Positions 1-11,000 of a DNA stretch of 64,000 nucleotides are shown here, piece after piece. The stretch's first letter is position 1. Every line of letters starts with the position of its first letter. The notes beneath the pieces are model-generated. The model did not search any database and had not been told where the DNA came from. It worked only from the letters and a program-made list of their open reading frames with translations. This DNA is from Mesorhabditis belari. Its lineage: Eukaryota > Nematoda > Chromadorea > Rhabditida > Rhabditidae. The stretch is taken from NCBI GenBank assembly GCA_958450365.1, contig CAUEEP010000902.1, positions 620,001 to 684,000 on the forward strand, given 5' to 3'. The position numbers and the translations under genes are program-made.

Positions 1-3000
1 ACGCCACCCAAAGAAGACGAAAGTGTAGAATAGATACATGAATGCGTGAAAAAGGCTAGAATTTGATTTTTGAGTTAAACTTTGATTCTGTAGATATGAG
101 TCATAAAATAAGCCCCTAAAAAGCTAAAATAAGGATGTTGTAAGCAAAAAGCTTTGTTTATTTTACTTTTGACGTTTAAAACTAAAGACTAGCCATCCCT
201 CATTTACCTGTATGGCAGAAAGAGTCGCATCGTTGAGATCAATTGTCGTCGCGTCAGATTCACACAGACATCGAACGATCGCTTCGCTCTATACATTTCC
301 TGATTTCACTATTGAGAACAACAGGACATGTGCACTAGAGCTGTTCATTTTCAGTCTCATTGTCAATGGATGTACAACGGAAAAACGAGATTTGACCCCT
401 TCAGCAGCTACTTTTCTGGGATTTCTTGCTACCAGAATGTAAAGCTTTTCAAGCTCTTCTAAAAAAACCCTGGAAAAGTAAATGATGAAGGGGTCAAATC
501 TTGTTTTCCGTTGTACACCTATTGAAAATCAGACCGAAAATGAGCAGGTTTCGTGTGTACCCTTTTCTCTAGACTAACCGATTCTCCTTTTCGTATTCCC
601 TCATCAACCACAGAGAGATGCCTATTGTCAGCACTTCCATAACGCATGTCACCTTTGCCTCCGTATCTGAATTGTTCGTGGCACCTCGACAGAAGGAGAC
701 TTGCACATCTGGCACTACAATGCCGGCGATTTTCCAATAGAATTCCGAGCAGGAAAGCAATAGCTTAAAATGAACTGCTGATTACGGGACGTGCTTTGAG
801 ACCAGAATCAAACTTGATTCGATTCACCTACCGTAAATATTGTAATAGTACCCCACCCCCATAATGACGGTGCGGAGCGTTGCGTAGTCTAGCTTTGGAC
901 GCGCTTTTCTCGACACTGGTTTATGCTACAATGCGCGCCTAGGTATCAAAAAAAATAGCTGAATTTCAGGGCTATTTTTTGATACCAAAGACGCATTTTT
1001 TGAAAGTACGGGCGCTTTGAAAAAAATGAAATACTAAAAAACTTGCGACTACGCGACTGTACGTGGGGGGTGGGGTACTATTACAGTATTTACGGTAGTG
1101 CAAACGGTTCCTACAGCAAACGAACCGCTATCGTGGTAATTCCCCGTTGAATAGCCGTTTCCCTGTTTTGCACTCTTGCCCCACCGAAGAAAGTGAGTAT
1201 TCGAAAAACGATCAACGACATGTTCAACGTCGGCAAAGTGAACACCGAAAACGTGTAAGAAAGCCGCGAATAGTAGCACAATTTGTATGAAATCTTGGCC
1301 ATACAAGGCGGTTGAGTGAGATGGAGAACGAGGAACATTCCCTGTAAGTGGAAATGGGTGAAACTCTTTCTGAAATCATGACTGACTTGCTTAAGTATTA
1401 GGTTGGTGCAGATGAAACTTCCGTTGGAACCATAAACAAAATTTATCATAAAAATCCTAATACAGAACCTCAATCCAAAAGATATTCGCCATCATTATCA
1501 ATGACTCTTTGCCATCTTCCACACAGAGAATGGATGGCCTTTTCGAAGAACTCGGGCAACTGCGACTCGAAGAAGTTGGGCACCCAGATTTCAACTTCTT
1601 CGCGGTTTTTGAATTTTTTACTGCTAAAGAGTGCTGCATCGACCGAAACAAGTGGTAGTCGGATGGGGCCGAGTCCGGGCTATATGGCGGATGAGGCAGA
1701 ACTTCCCAGCCCAATTCCTCGATTTTCTGCTGAGTGATCTTTGCGGTGTGGGGTCGAGCGTTATCGTGGAGGAATTTTGTAGTCGCCGTGTTATTGCCTT
1801 GACGACGCAATGCCTGGTCCACGCGGCTCAATTGGGCTTTGTAGAGATCCGCCGCGACTCTTTGGCCCGAATCCAGCACCTCAAAATACACGAGACCTTT
1901 ACTATTCCACCAAATACAAAGCATCACCTTTTTCCGTGGATATTCGGTTTGGGAGTCGGTTTTGGCGGTTCACCGGCGTCCAACCACTGCCGTTTTCTTG
2001 TTGTGTTGTCGTAACATATCCACTTTTCATCTGCCGTAACAATGGAGTCGAGAAAACCGGCGGTCTTTGCACGGCGGACGAGAATTCCAGCCATTGTAGC
2101 TCGAGCCGCTTTGTTTGCGTCGCTGAGCTGATGTGGCACCCATTTTCCACACCTATTCGTCTTACCAATTGCGTGCAAATGGCTGAGAATGGTTTTATGG
2201 TCGCAGTCTAACAGCTCTGCAAGCTCCCGAGTTGTTTGGCATGGATCCGATTCGATAGCGTTCTTCAACTCATCGTTGTCGACAATTTGAGGCGGATTCC
2301 GGCGTTTTTCGTCTTCCAAACTCTCATCACCGTCTCGGAAGCGCTGAAACCAAGTCCGGCATTGACGTTCGGACAACACGTCATCGCCGAATGCTTTGCA
2401 CAGAGCACGATGAGATTCCGCAGGCGTTCTGCCTTGTTTAAAATCATACAACAAGCAAACCCTCACTCGAAATTTTTCGTCAACCATTTTCTAGAAGCTA
2501 AAAATTACTTCAAATTAACTAAAACGCATAAGTCTTAGATATCAAAAGACGCGCAAAGAGACGCTCTTTCAGATAGACAAATATCTTCAATAAAAACTTT
2601 TATTAGGTTCAAAATATAAACAAACAAGTGTGACGGAAGTTTCATCTGCACCAACCTAATAACAAGATTCATTTCCTCGAATTTCCCACTAGGGAAAGTC
2701 GTCTGGTTAAGAAGTTTGGCAGCTTTTCACGATGATTTTGAAAGTGCAATTACTTTTAGAACAAGAAAAAGGATACAGAGACGGCCACCTTAACTTAGCA
2801 ACATTTCGTAGAAAGAAGGCAAAAGCCAATCTTACGCCCCTTTGCCCTTGGCAATCTAACTTTGAGCTCAAATATCCTGGTATTGGGCTGTCAACTTTAA
2901 ATATTCTATGTATTATTAGATGCGCCAAGTCTTTCTCTGTCGATTGGTACAAAAACTATTTTAAATTCGACAGCCCAATACCAAGATATTTGAGCTCAAA

Positions 3001-3388
3001 GTTAGATTGACAATGGCAAAGGGCCGGGTATCACATGTTCAATAACGAGTGAAATGGGCTTTTGCCTCCTTTCTACGAAATGTTTTAAGCCCAAAATTAG
3101 ATTGTCAATGGCAAAGGAGGCGGAGCGCGTATCAAATGTTCCACAATCCATTCCACCACTCACCATTGCGTAAATCATGGCGACGGCTTGTTGTAAATGT
3201 ATCAGATAGCAGTAAATGATGTGCTCCTTGAAGGCCGAATCGAGTAGAACCGAGGAAAATGTCCGTCTAGCCGTTGCAACGATCGCCGTGATGGCCATTG
3301 AGGCAAAGGTGATCTGACCGATGAACATGAACTTGAGATAGAGACTTTCGGAGAATATCGATATCGTTGGACACTCGGTTGCGTTCAT
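1..3388 (-). CDS. Sra-superfamily 7TM chemoreceptor, copy 1 (5' five exons, cut by window start)
   Basis: Exons read 3388-3164, 1341-1122, 774-575, 299-208 and 55-1 (open at the window edge); all joins keep phase. The protein starts MNATECPTISIFSES and has long hydrophobic stretches (LYLKFMFIGQITFASMAITA; LPTLNMSLIVFRIL) and a LTRRQLIS motif in exon 4 like the LSxRYQxxEN signature of nematode Sra/Sre/Srb-type receptors (family knowledge). It should be a plasma-membrane sensory receptor; the ligand is unknown. The visible part has no stop or frameshift. It is nearly identical to the copy at 26389-29102 and more diverged from the one at 33498-35866. Intron 1 holds a mariner (1398-2659) and a hairpin repeat; intron 2 holds a MITE (829-1097). 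The last exon lies outside the window. The subfamily assignment (Sra, Srab, Sre or Srb) is inference. Confidence 0.75.
829..1097. repeat. MITE family 1 (TACCGTAAATA ends), in chemoreceptor intron 2
   Basis: Terminal inverted repeats begin TACCGTAAATAyTGTAATAG and run into a CCCCACCCCC tract; the interior is a near-perfect foldback. The same element sits at the matching site in the 26.4-29.1 kb gene copy (27417-27685) but not in the copy at 34.9 kb, which keeps the single TA target. Other copies are at 15674, 46336 and 56238. No coding capacity. TA target choice suggests mobilisation by a Tc1/mariner-type transposase (inference). Confidence 0.85.
1398..2659 (-). mobile_element. mariner transposon, 1262 bp, TA target duplication
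   Basis: The ends are perfect 27-bp inverted repeats starting TTAGGTTGGTGCAGATGAAA, flanked by TA on both sides (1396-1397, 2660-2661). The two other gene copies have a single TA at this point (CTTAAGTAACAAG), so they are true empty sites and the insertion is specific to copy 1. Element length and ends are typical of full-length mariner. The transposase inside is frameshifted, so this copy is non-autonomous, but the perfect ends mean it could still be mobilised in trans (inference). Confidence 0.95.
1455..2487 (-). pseudogene. mariner transposase, two frameshifts
   Basis: The N-terminal part (2487-1924) has the mariner helix-turn-helix region (GRTPAESHRAL...SERQCRTWFQRFRDGD) and the first catalytic Asp in TADEKW. 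The frame then shifts within an A-run after PNIHGK near 1930, a one-base loss, and continues in the next frame with CIWWNSKG, HDNARPHTA (second Asp) and YSPDSAPSDYHLF (third Asp), a DD34D layout. A second shift near 1612 moves the C-terminal part (EEVEIW...FFEKAIHSL) into another frame. All three catalytic residues survive, but no single frame spans them, so the copy is inactive as read. Confidence 0.93.
2796..3125. repeat. intronic hairpin repeat in chemoreceptor intron 1
   Basis: Inverted arms contain TTTGAGCTCAAATATC and GGTATTGGGCTGTC, with outer arms matching GTAGAAAGgAGGCAAAAGCC. The same hairpin is in intron 1 of the copies at 26640-26960 and 35340-35600, and a related, interrupted copy is at 18905-19730. 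No coding capacity is seen. Confidence 0.7.
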
Positions 3389-3805
3389 TTTTGGAATACC
3401 TTGGAATGGAGTTGAAAGATCAGAAAAAATCGAACGAAAATTCTCGAAAATGAATCAGACGCGCGCTTTTCACAATTTTTTTTTGACTAAAAGTCATATT
3501 CTAGAATAATTATGATCTTTCTTCCCTACAACTCGCATTCCCTTGAGACAAGTAAATGAAGCCGCGAGTGAACTTTGAAACCGTTTAAACCTTTCGCTTT
3601 CCTGTTTGTTCAAAAGTGTGAACTGTTCAAAAGTCTTCACCAATATTTTGTTTTTAAGTAAAGTTCGAATAAACGTTCGTCATCGTTCGCTAGTGTCATT
3701 AGTTTGAGGCTCGGGTTTAAGTTGAAAAGAAAAGCAGAAGTTGAAAAGCCGCAGGGAACTCGTTTCAAATTATAAAGTTCCTCATTTCGCAAAAATACAT
3801 GCACG

Positions 3806-4042
3806 TACACTACTGGACAATGAAATATCATATTTGAAAAAACACTTTCGCACTTTCGCGCGTCTGTAACTTCCTTGTCTTTACCGTATTTCTAAATATT
3901 AATATTACCATTGTGTAGCCCTTGAAAAGAGCTTTCAGAAAATGTATAACACTAATAGTTTAAACTCAAAGACAAGGGAGTTACAGACGCGCGAAAGTGA
4001 CGATCTTTTTTCAAATATCATATTTCATTGTCCAGTAGTGTA
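3806..4042. repeat. MITE family 2 (TACACTACTGGACAATGAAA ends)
   Basis: This is a foldback element of about 235 bp with ends TACACTACTGGACAATGAAA and the inner arm CACTTTCGCGCGTCTGTAAC. The palindrome arms carry the uninterrupted sequence (CATGCACGTACACTG around 25990), so this is an insertion just upstream of chemoreceptor copy 1. Relatives are at 8936-9170 and 55525-55759. Confidence 0.8.
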
Positions 4043-4511
4043 TATGAAAAGTTAAGCATAAAACAAAACTTGGATCAGGTTTGAACAAAAGGCTAAGTCG
4101 AATTTTTAAAGAAAGAAAATAGATTAACCTCTTTTTCAAAAGCATATCGAAAGATGGAGACTGGAAAAGAAAATCAAACGTTTAACTATAAGTCTAGATT
4201 AAGAAGTTAAGTCCTGTAAATCAATTGATTTCATAAAAACGAAAAGAAAGCCGTAATTGAAGTGTCTCAGTCTGTTTTCCCCTTAATTTCCCCTTTCTCG
4301 TACCGGGTCGTGTGCAGGCCCTCAGGCCTCTTTTTTACCAAAATTTCTCTCTATTTTGTATCGATCAGTGTATCTTCAAAATTTCTAAAGAAGAATTCTA
4401 AAGAATCAGCTGATGAAATTTGAAATAACAAAGAAAAATGTCTATAGATCAAAATAATAAATCACGTTTCGAGAAACCTTTCAAATATGATATTTCATTG
4501 TCCAGTACTGT
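4043..4511. repeat. sequence attached to MITE family 2 (composite element)
   Basis: This stretch ends in another copy of the family 2 terminus (CATTGTCCAGTACTGTA at 4511). It matches, inverted, the sequence next to the family 2 copy in kinase intron 2 (about 8480-8935). It looks like a larger composite that moved together with the MITE. Nothing coding is seen. Confidence 0.55.
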
Positions 4512-4760
4512 ATCTGTCCGTCTGTTTGTCCGAGGCTTTTATTCGAGGAATTGAGCTAGGGGGCTGAAAACGCCCATTCTAGGGTAAAAGATTCACTGAT
4601 CTCGAATCTGAAGTCCGTTTGTAAAAAACGTTATTTCCCTCCGAGTTATTCGAGTAAAATTTACAACGTTTAAAATTTACAGTCGTCGCCCAATTTGCAT
4701 TCAGAGAGAGAATTTAATGCAAATTTTAGCAAAGCAGCTATGTAGCGGTTGCTCAGCCCA

Positions 4761-4801
4761 GCTGGTATATAATATAAAGTCTCTTTATATTATATACCAG
4801 C
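4761..4801. repeat. short perfect AT-rich hairpin
   Basis: A 19-nt arm, GCTGGTATATAATATAAAG, is followed almost at once by its exact reverse complement. It sits just downstream of the small minus-strand ORF at 4826-5065. It could form a strong stem in DNA or RNA; its function is unknown. Confidence 0.7.
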
Positions 4802-4825
4802 TTTAGGCTCAGTTTGATCAAACTC

Positions 4826-5065
4826 TCAAGATTGCTCCAAAAATACCAAAGAGGCCAAAAACATACACAAAAGCCGTCCATTTTTCTTTGTCAATAAATT
4901 ATGAAAGTTTTTCGTACAAACACGAACCACTGCCTGGGTGTCCATCTCGTGGAGTTGCTCACAAATGACCTTTGCTGCAGGAGTGGGAGCTTCTTCGCAA
5001 GTCGCGCTAGCAGCTTCAGACATCCGAAGGAATTTGAGAAACACCAGAAACAACAACCGTCGCAT
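4826..5065 (-). CDS. possible small secreted protein (79 aa), unrecognised
   Basis: A single-exon ORF from ATG at 5065 encodes 79 residues. It opens MRRLLFLVFLKFLRM, a basic-plus-hydrophobic start like a signal peptide, with a plausible cleavage after AASA. The predicted mature part starts TCEEAPTPAAKVICEQLHEM and contains four cysteines. I do not recognise the family; the Cys and helix pattern is loosely like small nematode effector or saposin-like peptides, but that is weak. There is no second copy in the window to test conservation, and the flanks are repeats. It may also be a chance ORF. Confidence 0.35.
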   Translation of the reverse strand: MRRLLFLVFLKFLRMSEAASATCEEAPTPAAKVICEQLHEMDTQAVVRVCTKNFHNLLTKKNGRLLCMFLASLVFLEQS

Positions 5066-5286
5066 CTAAGACAGTCGACAATAATATTTAAAAAGTTAAA
5101 TCAAAAGGAAAAATCAATAGTTCTTTTCAATAAAAATAGAAATGATTGTGGAAAAATAGAAAACTTCGTAATTTTCGTAAATTCGTAAAACGATCATTTT
5201 TGATCAAAATGGTGGAACTGATTATGGATCAATGTGAGCAGAGTCGGGTTTTCAATTTATCCAGCTGTAGTGATCTAGATGATGAA

Positions 5287-5330
5287 ATCTATCTATTAGG
5301 TTGTCCAGTTATAAATGCGCGTTTTTAAGA
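5287..5330. repeat. terminal fragment of MITE family 3
   Basis: TTAGGTTGTCCAGTTATAAA followed by TGCGCGTTTTT matches the ends of the 565-bp element at 51091-51656 and 57320-57884. Only one end is recognisable here. Confidence 0.5.
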
Positions 5331-5809
5331 TAACAACTCTTTATTTTAAAACCAACAGTTTAACAGCTCAATCAACAATATATTCACCATTTGTTAACAA
5401 TATTTGTTTCAGTCAAAGTATCAGTCAAAGTGCTAACAATAATTAAAGTTTGAAATTAATACAATTTGTAAATAAAGCTTTTTATAATTCTCAAAGTAAA
5501 CTTAAGCAAAAAGCATGGTCGAGTTATCTCAATGGAGGTTATGATTCGCCCAGAACAAGTTCGGAGACGAGTTGAGGAACGAATCCACGATAACCCATCG
5601 ATGCCGGACCTTTGCATGGAGTGGTGGAAATTCTCGGATCTTATCTAACCCCATCTTTTGCTGTGTGCCAGAAGACTAACGAATGAGTCAGCCAAAGTTT
5701 TTAAAAAAAGTAAAGATAAGCGGGCTTGTCTGGCTGGTGTGAAAAGAGGCGTCTTTAGGAACAAGAGGTAAAAATTACTGTTTGCCTTGCTTCCTTGCAA
5801 TCATTTTAA

Positions 5810-6536
5810 CCCATTCGAAACTTCTGCAGCGAATAATCGCTGCAGCAAAAACTCAGGAACGGACCGCTGCAGCGATTATTCGCTGCAGCGCTAATTGAGC
5901 TATTTTCATTCAATTAATTGCTTTTTTTTGCTGTTTTTCAGCATTACATGTATATTCCAATTGTAGCAAATCTACAAATTACGTGGGCAAAAAAGATGTT
6001 TCATATTTACCCGGAATCAATGCAGTCTCTGGTTTTGCATTGAAATGTTCCATAATAGCTCTAATCTTATAAAGCCGATCTCCTGCAGGATCCAGTTCAT
6101 TATCATAAAAACGCAGGTTTCGAAGAATAGATTCAAATTTTGCTCTTGACATAATGTGGGACATGTGGGAAAATCCTCCTAATCCAGGCCTGCTACTCCA
6201 GTAGTCACGAATCCTCGGTAATTTGACGATTCCCATTTGAAGCCAGGAAGAGCTTGAAAGATTTTGCATCGAAATCCTGCCAGTTTGTTTTCCTTTTTCC
6301 ATGTTTATTAGATTCGCCTACTAAAATATTGTCGTCGATAAAATAAGAACAATAATCAATAGGATCTTGAAAAGTACTGAAGTCAAATCCAAATCGTTCT
6401 TCATCAAAAATAAATGGTGTAGGAGACTCTCTTACATCTTTCCAACCATAAATAAACTGCTTCGGAGTCAAAAATGTCAAAAAAGGGCTTGGTCCGTAGA
6501 CGAAAAAAAAGAAAAAACGCTGCGGTTTCGAATGGG
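5810..6536 (-). mobile_element. piggyBac-type element, internally deleted, TTAA target
   Basis: Terminal inverted repeats CCCATTCGAAAC and GTTTCGAATGGG are each flanked by TTAA (5806-5809 and 6537-6540), the diagnostic piggyBac target duplication. Just inside the left end is an inverted pair of CTGCAGCGAATAATCGCTGC. At 727 bp it is far shorter than an autonomous piggyBac and keeps only the N-terminal part of a transposase gene. Confidence 0.88.
5979..6536 (-). pseudogene. piggyBac transposase fragment (DDE_Tnp_1_7 N-terminal part)
   Basis: Two overlapping frames read DVRESPTPFIFDEERFGFDF, then, after a frameshift near 6240, LQMGIVKLPRIRDYWSS and MSRAKFESILRNLRFYDNEL, which follow the order of conserved blocks in piggyBac transposases. 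The catalytic core downstream of these blocks is absent. It is a dead fragment with only the ends and start of the gene. Confidence 0.85.
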
Positions 6537-6737
6537 TTAATTGTGCTTGTGTCAAAGGCTCATATGCGTATTTAAAGTACAAATTTTAGACTCCAAGAGT
6601 TTAATCGACAATTAAGCTTTTTATTGGCAACGTAGAATTTTATTCAAATCTTCCTAAAGCACATCTATCTTATAAAATTTACAAAGAAACCATTAAAAGT
6701 ACGAGCGAAACCGACTAAGACATATAAAAAAGTAGCT

Positions 6738-6968
6738 TTATTTCGGCCCAAGCATGTTCTCCGGACGGACCCATTGGTCAAATTGTTCAGCAGTCAAAAC
6801 ACCTAAAAAAGGTATTCAAAGATAATGTTTATAAGTCTCACCAAGTTTAATCGCTTCTTCTTTAAGTGTTGTTCCGTTCTTGTGTGCCGTTTTCGCAATC
6901 TTTGCCGCATTGTCGTATCCAATATGTGGGTTCAAAGCGGTGACAAGCATAAGTGACTTGCGCATGAT
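6738..6968 (-). pseudogene. fumarate hydratase 3' fragment (last two exons)
   Basis: Exon 6968-6842 follows a TTTTCAG splice site and reads [20 protein letters not shown] through [14 protein letters not shown]. It is joined in phase across a 39-bp intron to exon 6802-6738, GVLTAEQFDQWVRPENMLGP then K and stop. This is the C-terminal tail of class II fumarase (TCA cycle, fumarate to malate), very well conserved. No upstream exons carrying the GSSxMPxKxN catalytic region are visible in the minus-strand upstream sequence to 7160; repeats follow instead. Either it is a duplicated 3' fragment or the upstream exons lie beyond very long introns. The lack of any stop or frameshift points to a recent origin. 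Confidence 0.8.
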
Positions 6969-7164
6969 CTGAAAATGAAAATCAATAAATTTACGAAAAG
7001 TGTCCATATCTACGGCATAAACAAGTACCTAGGTTTGCGTTGAACTTTTTAAATGTTTTAGCCACAAATTCGACATGTTTATATACATATTCCCAATTAG
7101 TCTTCGGTTAACTTAAATCAACTATTGGGTTGCTTTTCGCGATTTTCCTTCGTTTTTCTTGTTT

Positions 7165-7375
7165 TCTTCATTCTTCAACAAAAAAAAACGAGAAAAACGA
7201 AGGAAAATCGCGAAAAGCGGCGGAAAGGCTATTGATCTGAGGGTCGCTGGTTCGACTCCCACCGGTGAAAATGAAGCTTCGAAACGCATAAATGTCACAG
7301 TTTAGCTGTTCCTGTCCTCGAACAAAAATGATAAATCGATGGGTCGCTGGTTCGACTTCTACCGGTGACAATATT
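7165..7375 (+). repeat. tRNA-like repeat unit next to kinase copy A
   Basis: It contains GGTCGCTGGTTCGACTCCCA, a match to the tRNA T-arm/B-box (GGTTCGAnTCC), twice (about 7240 and 7340), after an inverted AACGAAGGAAAATCGCG hairpin. The 5' half does not fold as a good cloverleaf, so this is not called a functional tRNA. An inverted version is at 53893-54106, next to copy B. Confidence 0.45.
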
Positions 7376-8025
7376 TTTCAATATGTTAACAGTTTTTTTG
7401 GTATTAAAATTTCTATGCTTCATATGCCTATGAATGACGGCTTCTCAACAACGTCTTAAATGTTAGACAAAACTAAAGTAAAGAAAGAACAAATTCGATA
7501 ATTTTCAGTCAAGATCGATGCACGGATTTTCGAGGGAAACCTGTGAAAGACTCATCGACGAATTCCATCAAGAGAACCCCCGAATACACGTAGAGGATCG
7601 ATGGGCGCGAGAATGGTTCCTGTATTCGTCACAGTCTGGTGACTCCTATCCATCTTCTGCTAACTGTTTTTTCTTGTTTAGTTGCTATTTCTATGTGTTT
7701 ATCCCAAATTACTATGCTTCAAGTTGCTTCAAAATTTGATCGATTCATTACCGAAACAAATAATTTGTTGAGTTAAATTTTCAAATAATCACATAGCTTC
7801 AGAGTAATTCAAAAAAGCAACACCAAGAAATTGTCATACTCGTAATGTTTTTTCAAAATTTCAACGTTTGTGAGTCCACCAGCTTCCACCGAACACACGA
7901 CTAAAATTGCGCAATTTAATCCCGAGAAAAACAAGGCGTCGCTGGCGAATTTTCTTGCAATTTTCACTGTTCACAAGCTTTTATTGGCTTTACCCGATAA
8001 AATCAATTTTCAAAATTTATTAATC

Positions 8026-11000
8026 ATGACCGATTCGATGATCGACGAAATCTCAAGCGGTGGCTTCGGGAGGGTTTTTCTGTTAAGAGCCTACAATCCG
8101 TGAGTGATTTTTTTTTGATAGATGGCAAGTTTTGTTGAATCGCATAAGCTTATTGGAAAGCAGGTACTTGAAAGAATGGCCTAATTCTTGTCTTTAGCCC
8201 GATAATCATGAAAGAAATTCTGGTTGGGTTGGATTGGTTGGAGCCGGAGACAGAAATGAGTATTCTGAAAGAGTTAGTTCATCAGCATATCGTCAAATAC
8301 CTTGCTCCACCACTCGATTTCTCGTATACTGGAGAGAACTATCCGATATTTATGGAATACTGTGAAGAGGGATCGTTGAAACACGGTTGGCACTTTGTAT
8401 TCCACTAGAGAAAGGTATTTACTGGATGACAATCCAGTAAATAGCTGGATTACTGGATGACATTCCTTTTTGTTTGATGTCATATCTCGCTGTTTATGAA
8501 AGGTTTCTCAAAACGTGATTTATGATTTTGATCTATAGACATTTTTCTTTGTTATTCCAAATCTCATCAGCTGATTCTTTAAAATTCTTCTTTAGAAATT
8601 TTAAAGATACACTGATCGATACAAAATAGAGAGAAATTTTGGTAAAAAAGAAGCCTGAGGGCCTGCACACGACCCGGTACGAGAAAGGGGAAATTGAGGG
8701 GAAAACAGACTGACAAACAGACTACGGCTTTCTTTTCGTTTTTATGAAATCAATTGATTTACAAGACTTAACTTCTTAATCTAGACTTATAGTTAAACGT
8801 TTGATTTTCTTTTCCAGTCTCCATCTTTCGATATGCTTTTGAAAAAGAGGTTAATCTATTTTCTTTCTTTAAAAATTCGACTTAGCCTTTTGTTCAAACC
8901 TGATCCAAGTTTTGTTTTATGCTTAACTTTTCATATACACTACTGGACAATGAAATATGATATTTGAAAAACGATCGTCACTTTCGCGCGTCTGTAACTC
9001 CCTTGTCTTTACCGTATTTCTAAATATTAATATTACCATTGTGTAGCTATTGAAAAGAGCTTTCAGAAAATGTATAACACTAATAGTTTAAACTGAAAGA
9101 CAAGGGAGTTACAGATGCGCGAACGTGCCGATCGTTTTTCAAATATGATATTTCATTGTCCAGTAGTGTACTTGCCAAGGTTATGCCTTATCTGGGAGCA
9201 CATTTTTCTTTTTAGCTAGCCACCTTTACAAGGTGAAACATTTTGAAAGTCTCTGGAAAATATCTCTGGAAAGAATTAAGATATTGTGATATTGATATTG
9301 CGAGATATTGCGAAGAATTAAAGTACAAAGTACAGGCTCCACTAACGAGATTTTACTGTATGCCGGTCAGTCGGTACGGTTTTTGACCGACCAAATACAG
9401 GCTCGACATATACCCCACAGCTTTCTTTACTCACACTCAAGATTTGAAAATCTTTTTCATTCATCAACTCAAAAAACTCGCTCTCATTTGTCGAAACATC
9501 ATTAAAACCTCGTTCCTCTTTTACTCCTTTTCCAAGAGTCTTTTGAACGCAATTTGTTCAGATAACAGATGCGGCCCATGAGGACATTTTTTTTGTACAA
9601 GAATAGAAGCTGGGATTTTTTGTTAGATTGAAATCTAAGCTGACCAAAATGCTTGTAATTACAGAAGTAATTACAAGCATTTTGGTCAGCTTCGATTTCA
9701 ATTTCAGCTTTAAAATATATCAACATCAATAGCATTGAATGACCCAAACACAAACAGAAACCAAAGAAACAAAACGGACGATTTTTTGTCACTCTGCACT
9801 TTAGCCATTACCGATCCAACGCTCAATTACTCGATATCGACGATAGTCAAATGGTCACTTGAAATCTTTTCCGCACTCGTTTATCTCAAATCGGAACGTG
9901 TCGCTCATCAGGATGTTAAACCTGACAAGTGATGACAATTTCAAATCAAATAACATTCATTTCAGCATCTTTCTCACCAAGAACTTCTCCCTAAAACTCG
10001 GTGATTTTGGTGCAATGCAGAGATTTAAAAGCAAAGATGCAAATGCCGGAAAACTAATTGGAACGCGAATTTACATGGTACCTGAAAAGTTTTCTGGATA
10101 TTCTTTGAGTGAAGAGGTTTGATTTAAAAGATATCATTTCAACAGAATTTAAACTGAACACACTCGCGAAAAGGTTTTTCTATTTTTTTTTTGAACTTTT
10201 GACCTTTAACCTTGCCTAAAAAAAATTCAAACCCAGCCAATTGATACCGTATTCTCTCTAATAATAGTGCACTCTTTAATAGTAGTGCACTCTCTAATAG
10301 TATTGCGGTCCGAGAGGGGGTTGAAAAAATAGTAGTGCATCCACGAAAATTTGAATTTCTGGTGCTTCTTTTTCATCTAAACTTTTTTGACTTTATGTTT
10401 ATGTGACATTCTAAAGCTATTCAAGCAAGCAAAAGTGAGGCTTTTTTTATTCATTTATTAACTATTCTTCACATGAAAAAGTTAACAAAAAAATCTAAAA
10501 TTGTTGTGCAAAGGGCAAAAACATCTTTTTGCTGTTTGTCAAGACACAAACTGTCAACTCGCCGGCCCACAACTGTATGTCAAAAGGAGCCAAAGGAGTA
10601 CGTGAAAGAGTTGCAAGAATTTTTGGAACTTACTTTGGTAAATGATAAAACTCTTTAATAGTAGTGCACTCTCTAATAGTATTGCGGTCCAGGAGGGGGT
10701 TCAAAAAATAGTAGTGCGCACTACTATTAGAGAGAATACGGTATATGTTTGGTATTAAATGAAAGAGAAATGATCAAGAAACATTTAACTAAAAAAATTG
10801 ATTTTAAAGGACATTACACGTGTTTTAGCATGAGAGAGCGTGTGTAGCACCGGTGGTAAACACGGTGGTACACACGCTCTCTCATGCTAAAACACGGTCG
10901 TCTCGATTCGAAAATCCATAATTTTTTTTCAAACTTAATATTTTCTCAGTCTGTTTTCAATGATCCTTGAGTATTGTCCTTTCTTTTGACATCAAATATA

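Noticed and set aside
7168..7371. ORF across the tRNA-like repeat, reading GGSRTSDPQINSLSAAF
   Set aside because: A typical artefact of translating a tRNA-like sequence; the same peptide appears at 53881-54069.
7518..7739. ORF MHGFSRETCERLIDEFHQEN as first kinase exon
   Set aside because: Preceded by a good acceptor and followed by a GTGACT donor, so possible, but copy B has a TGA within it and no phase-compatible link to exon 8026 was found. Left out of the model; a weakly similar peptide lies at 5535-5640.
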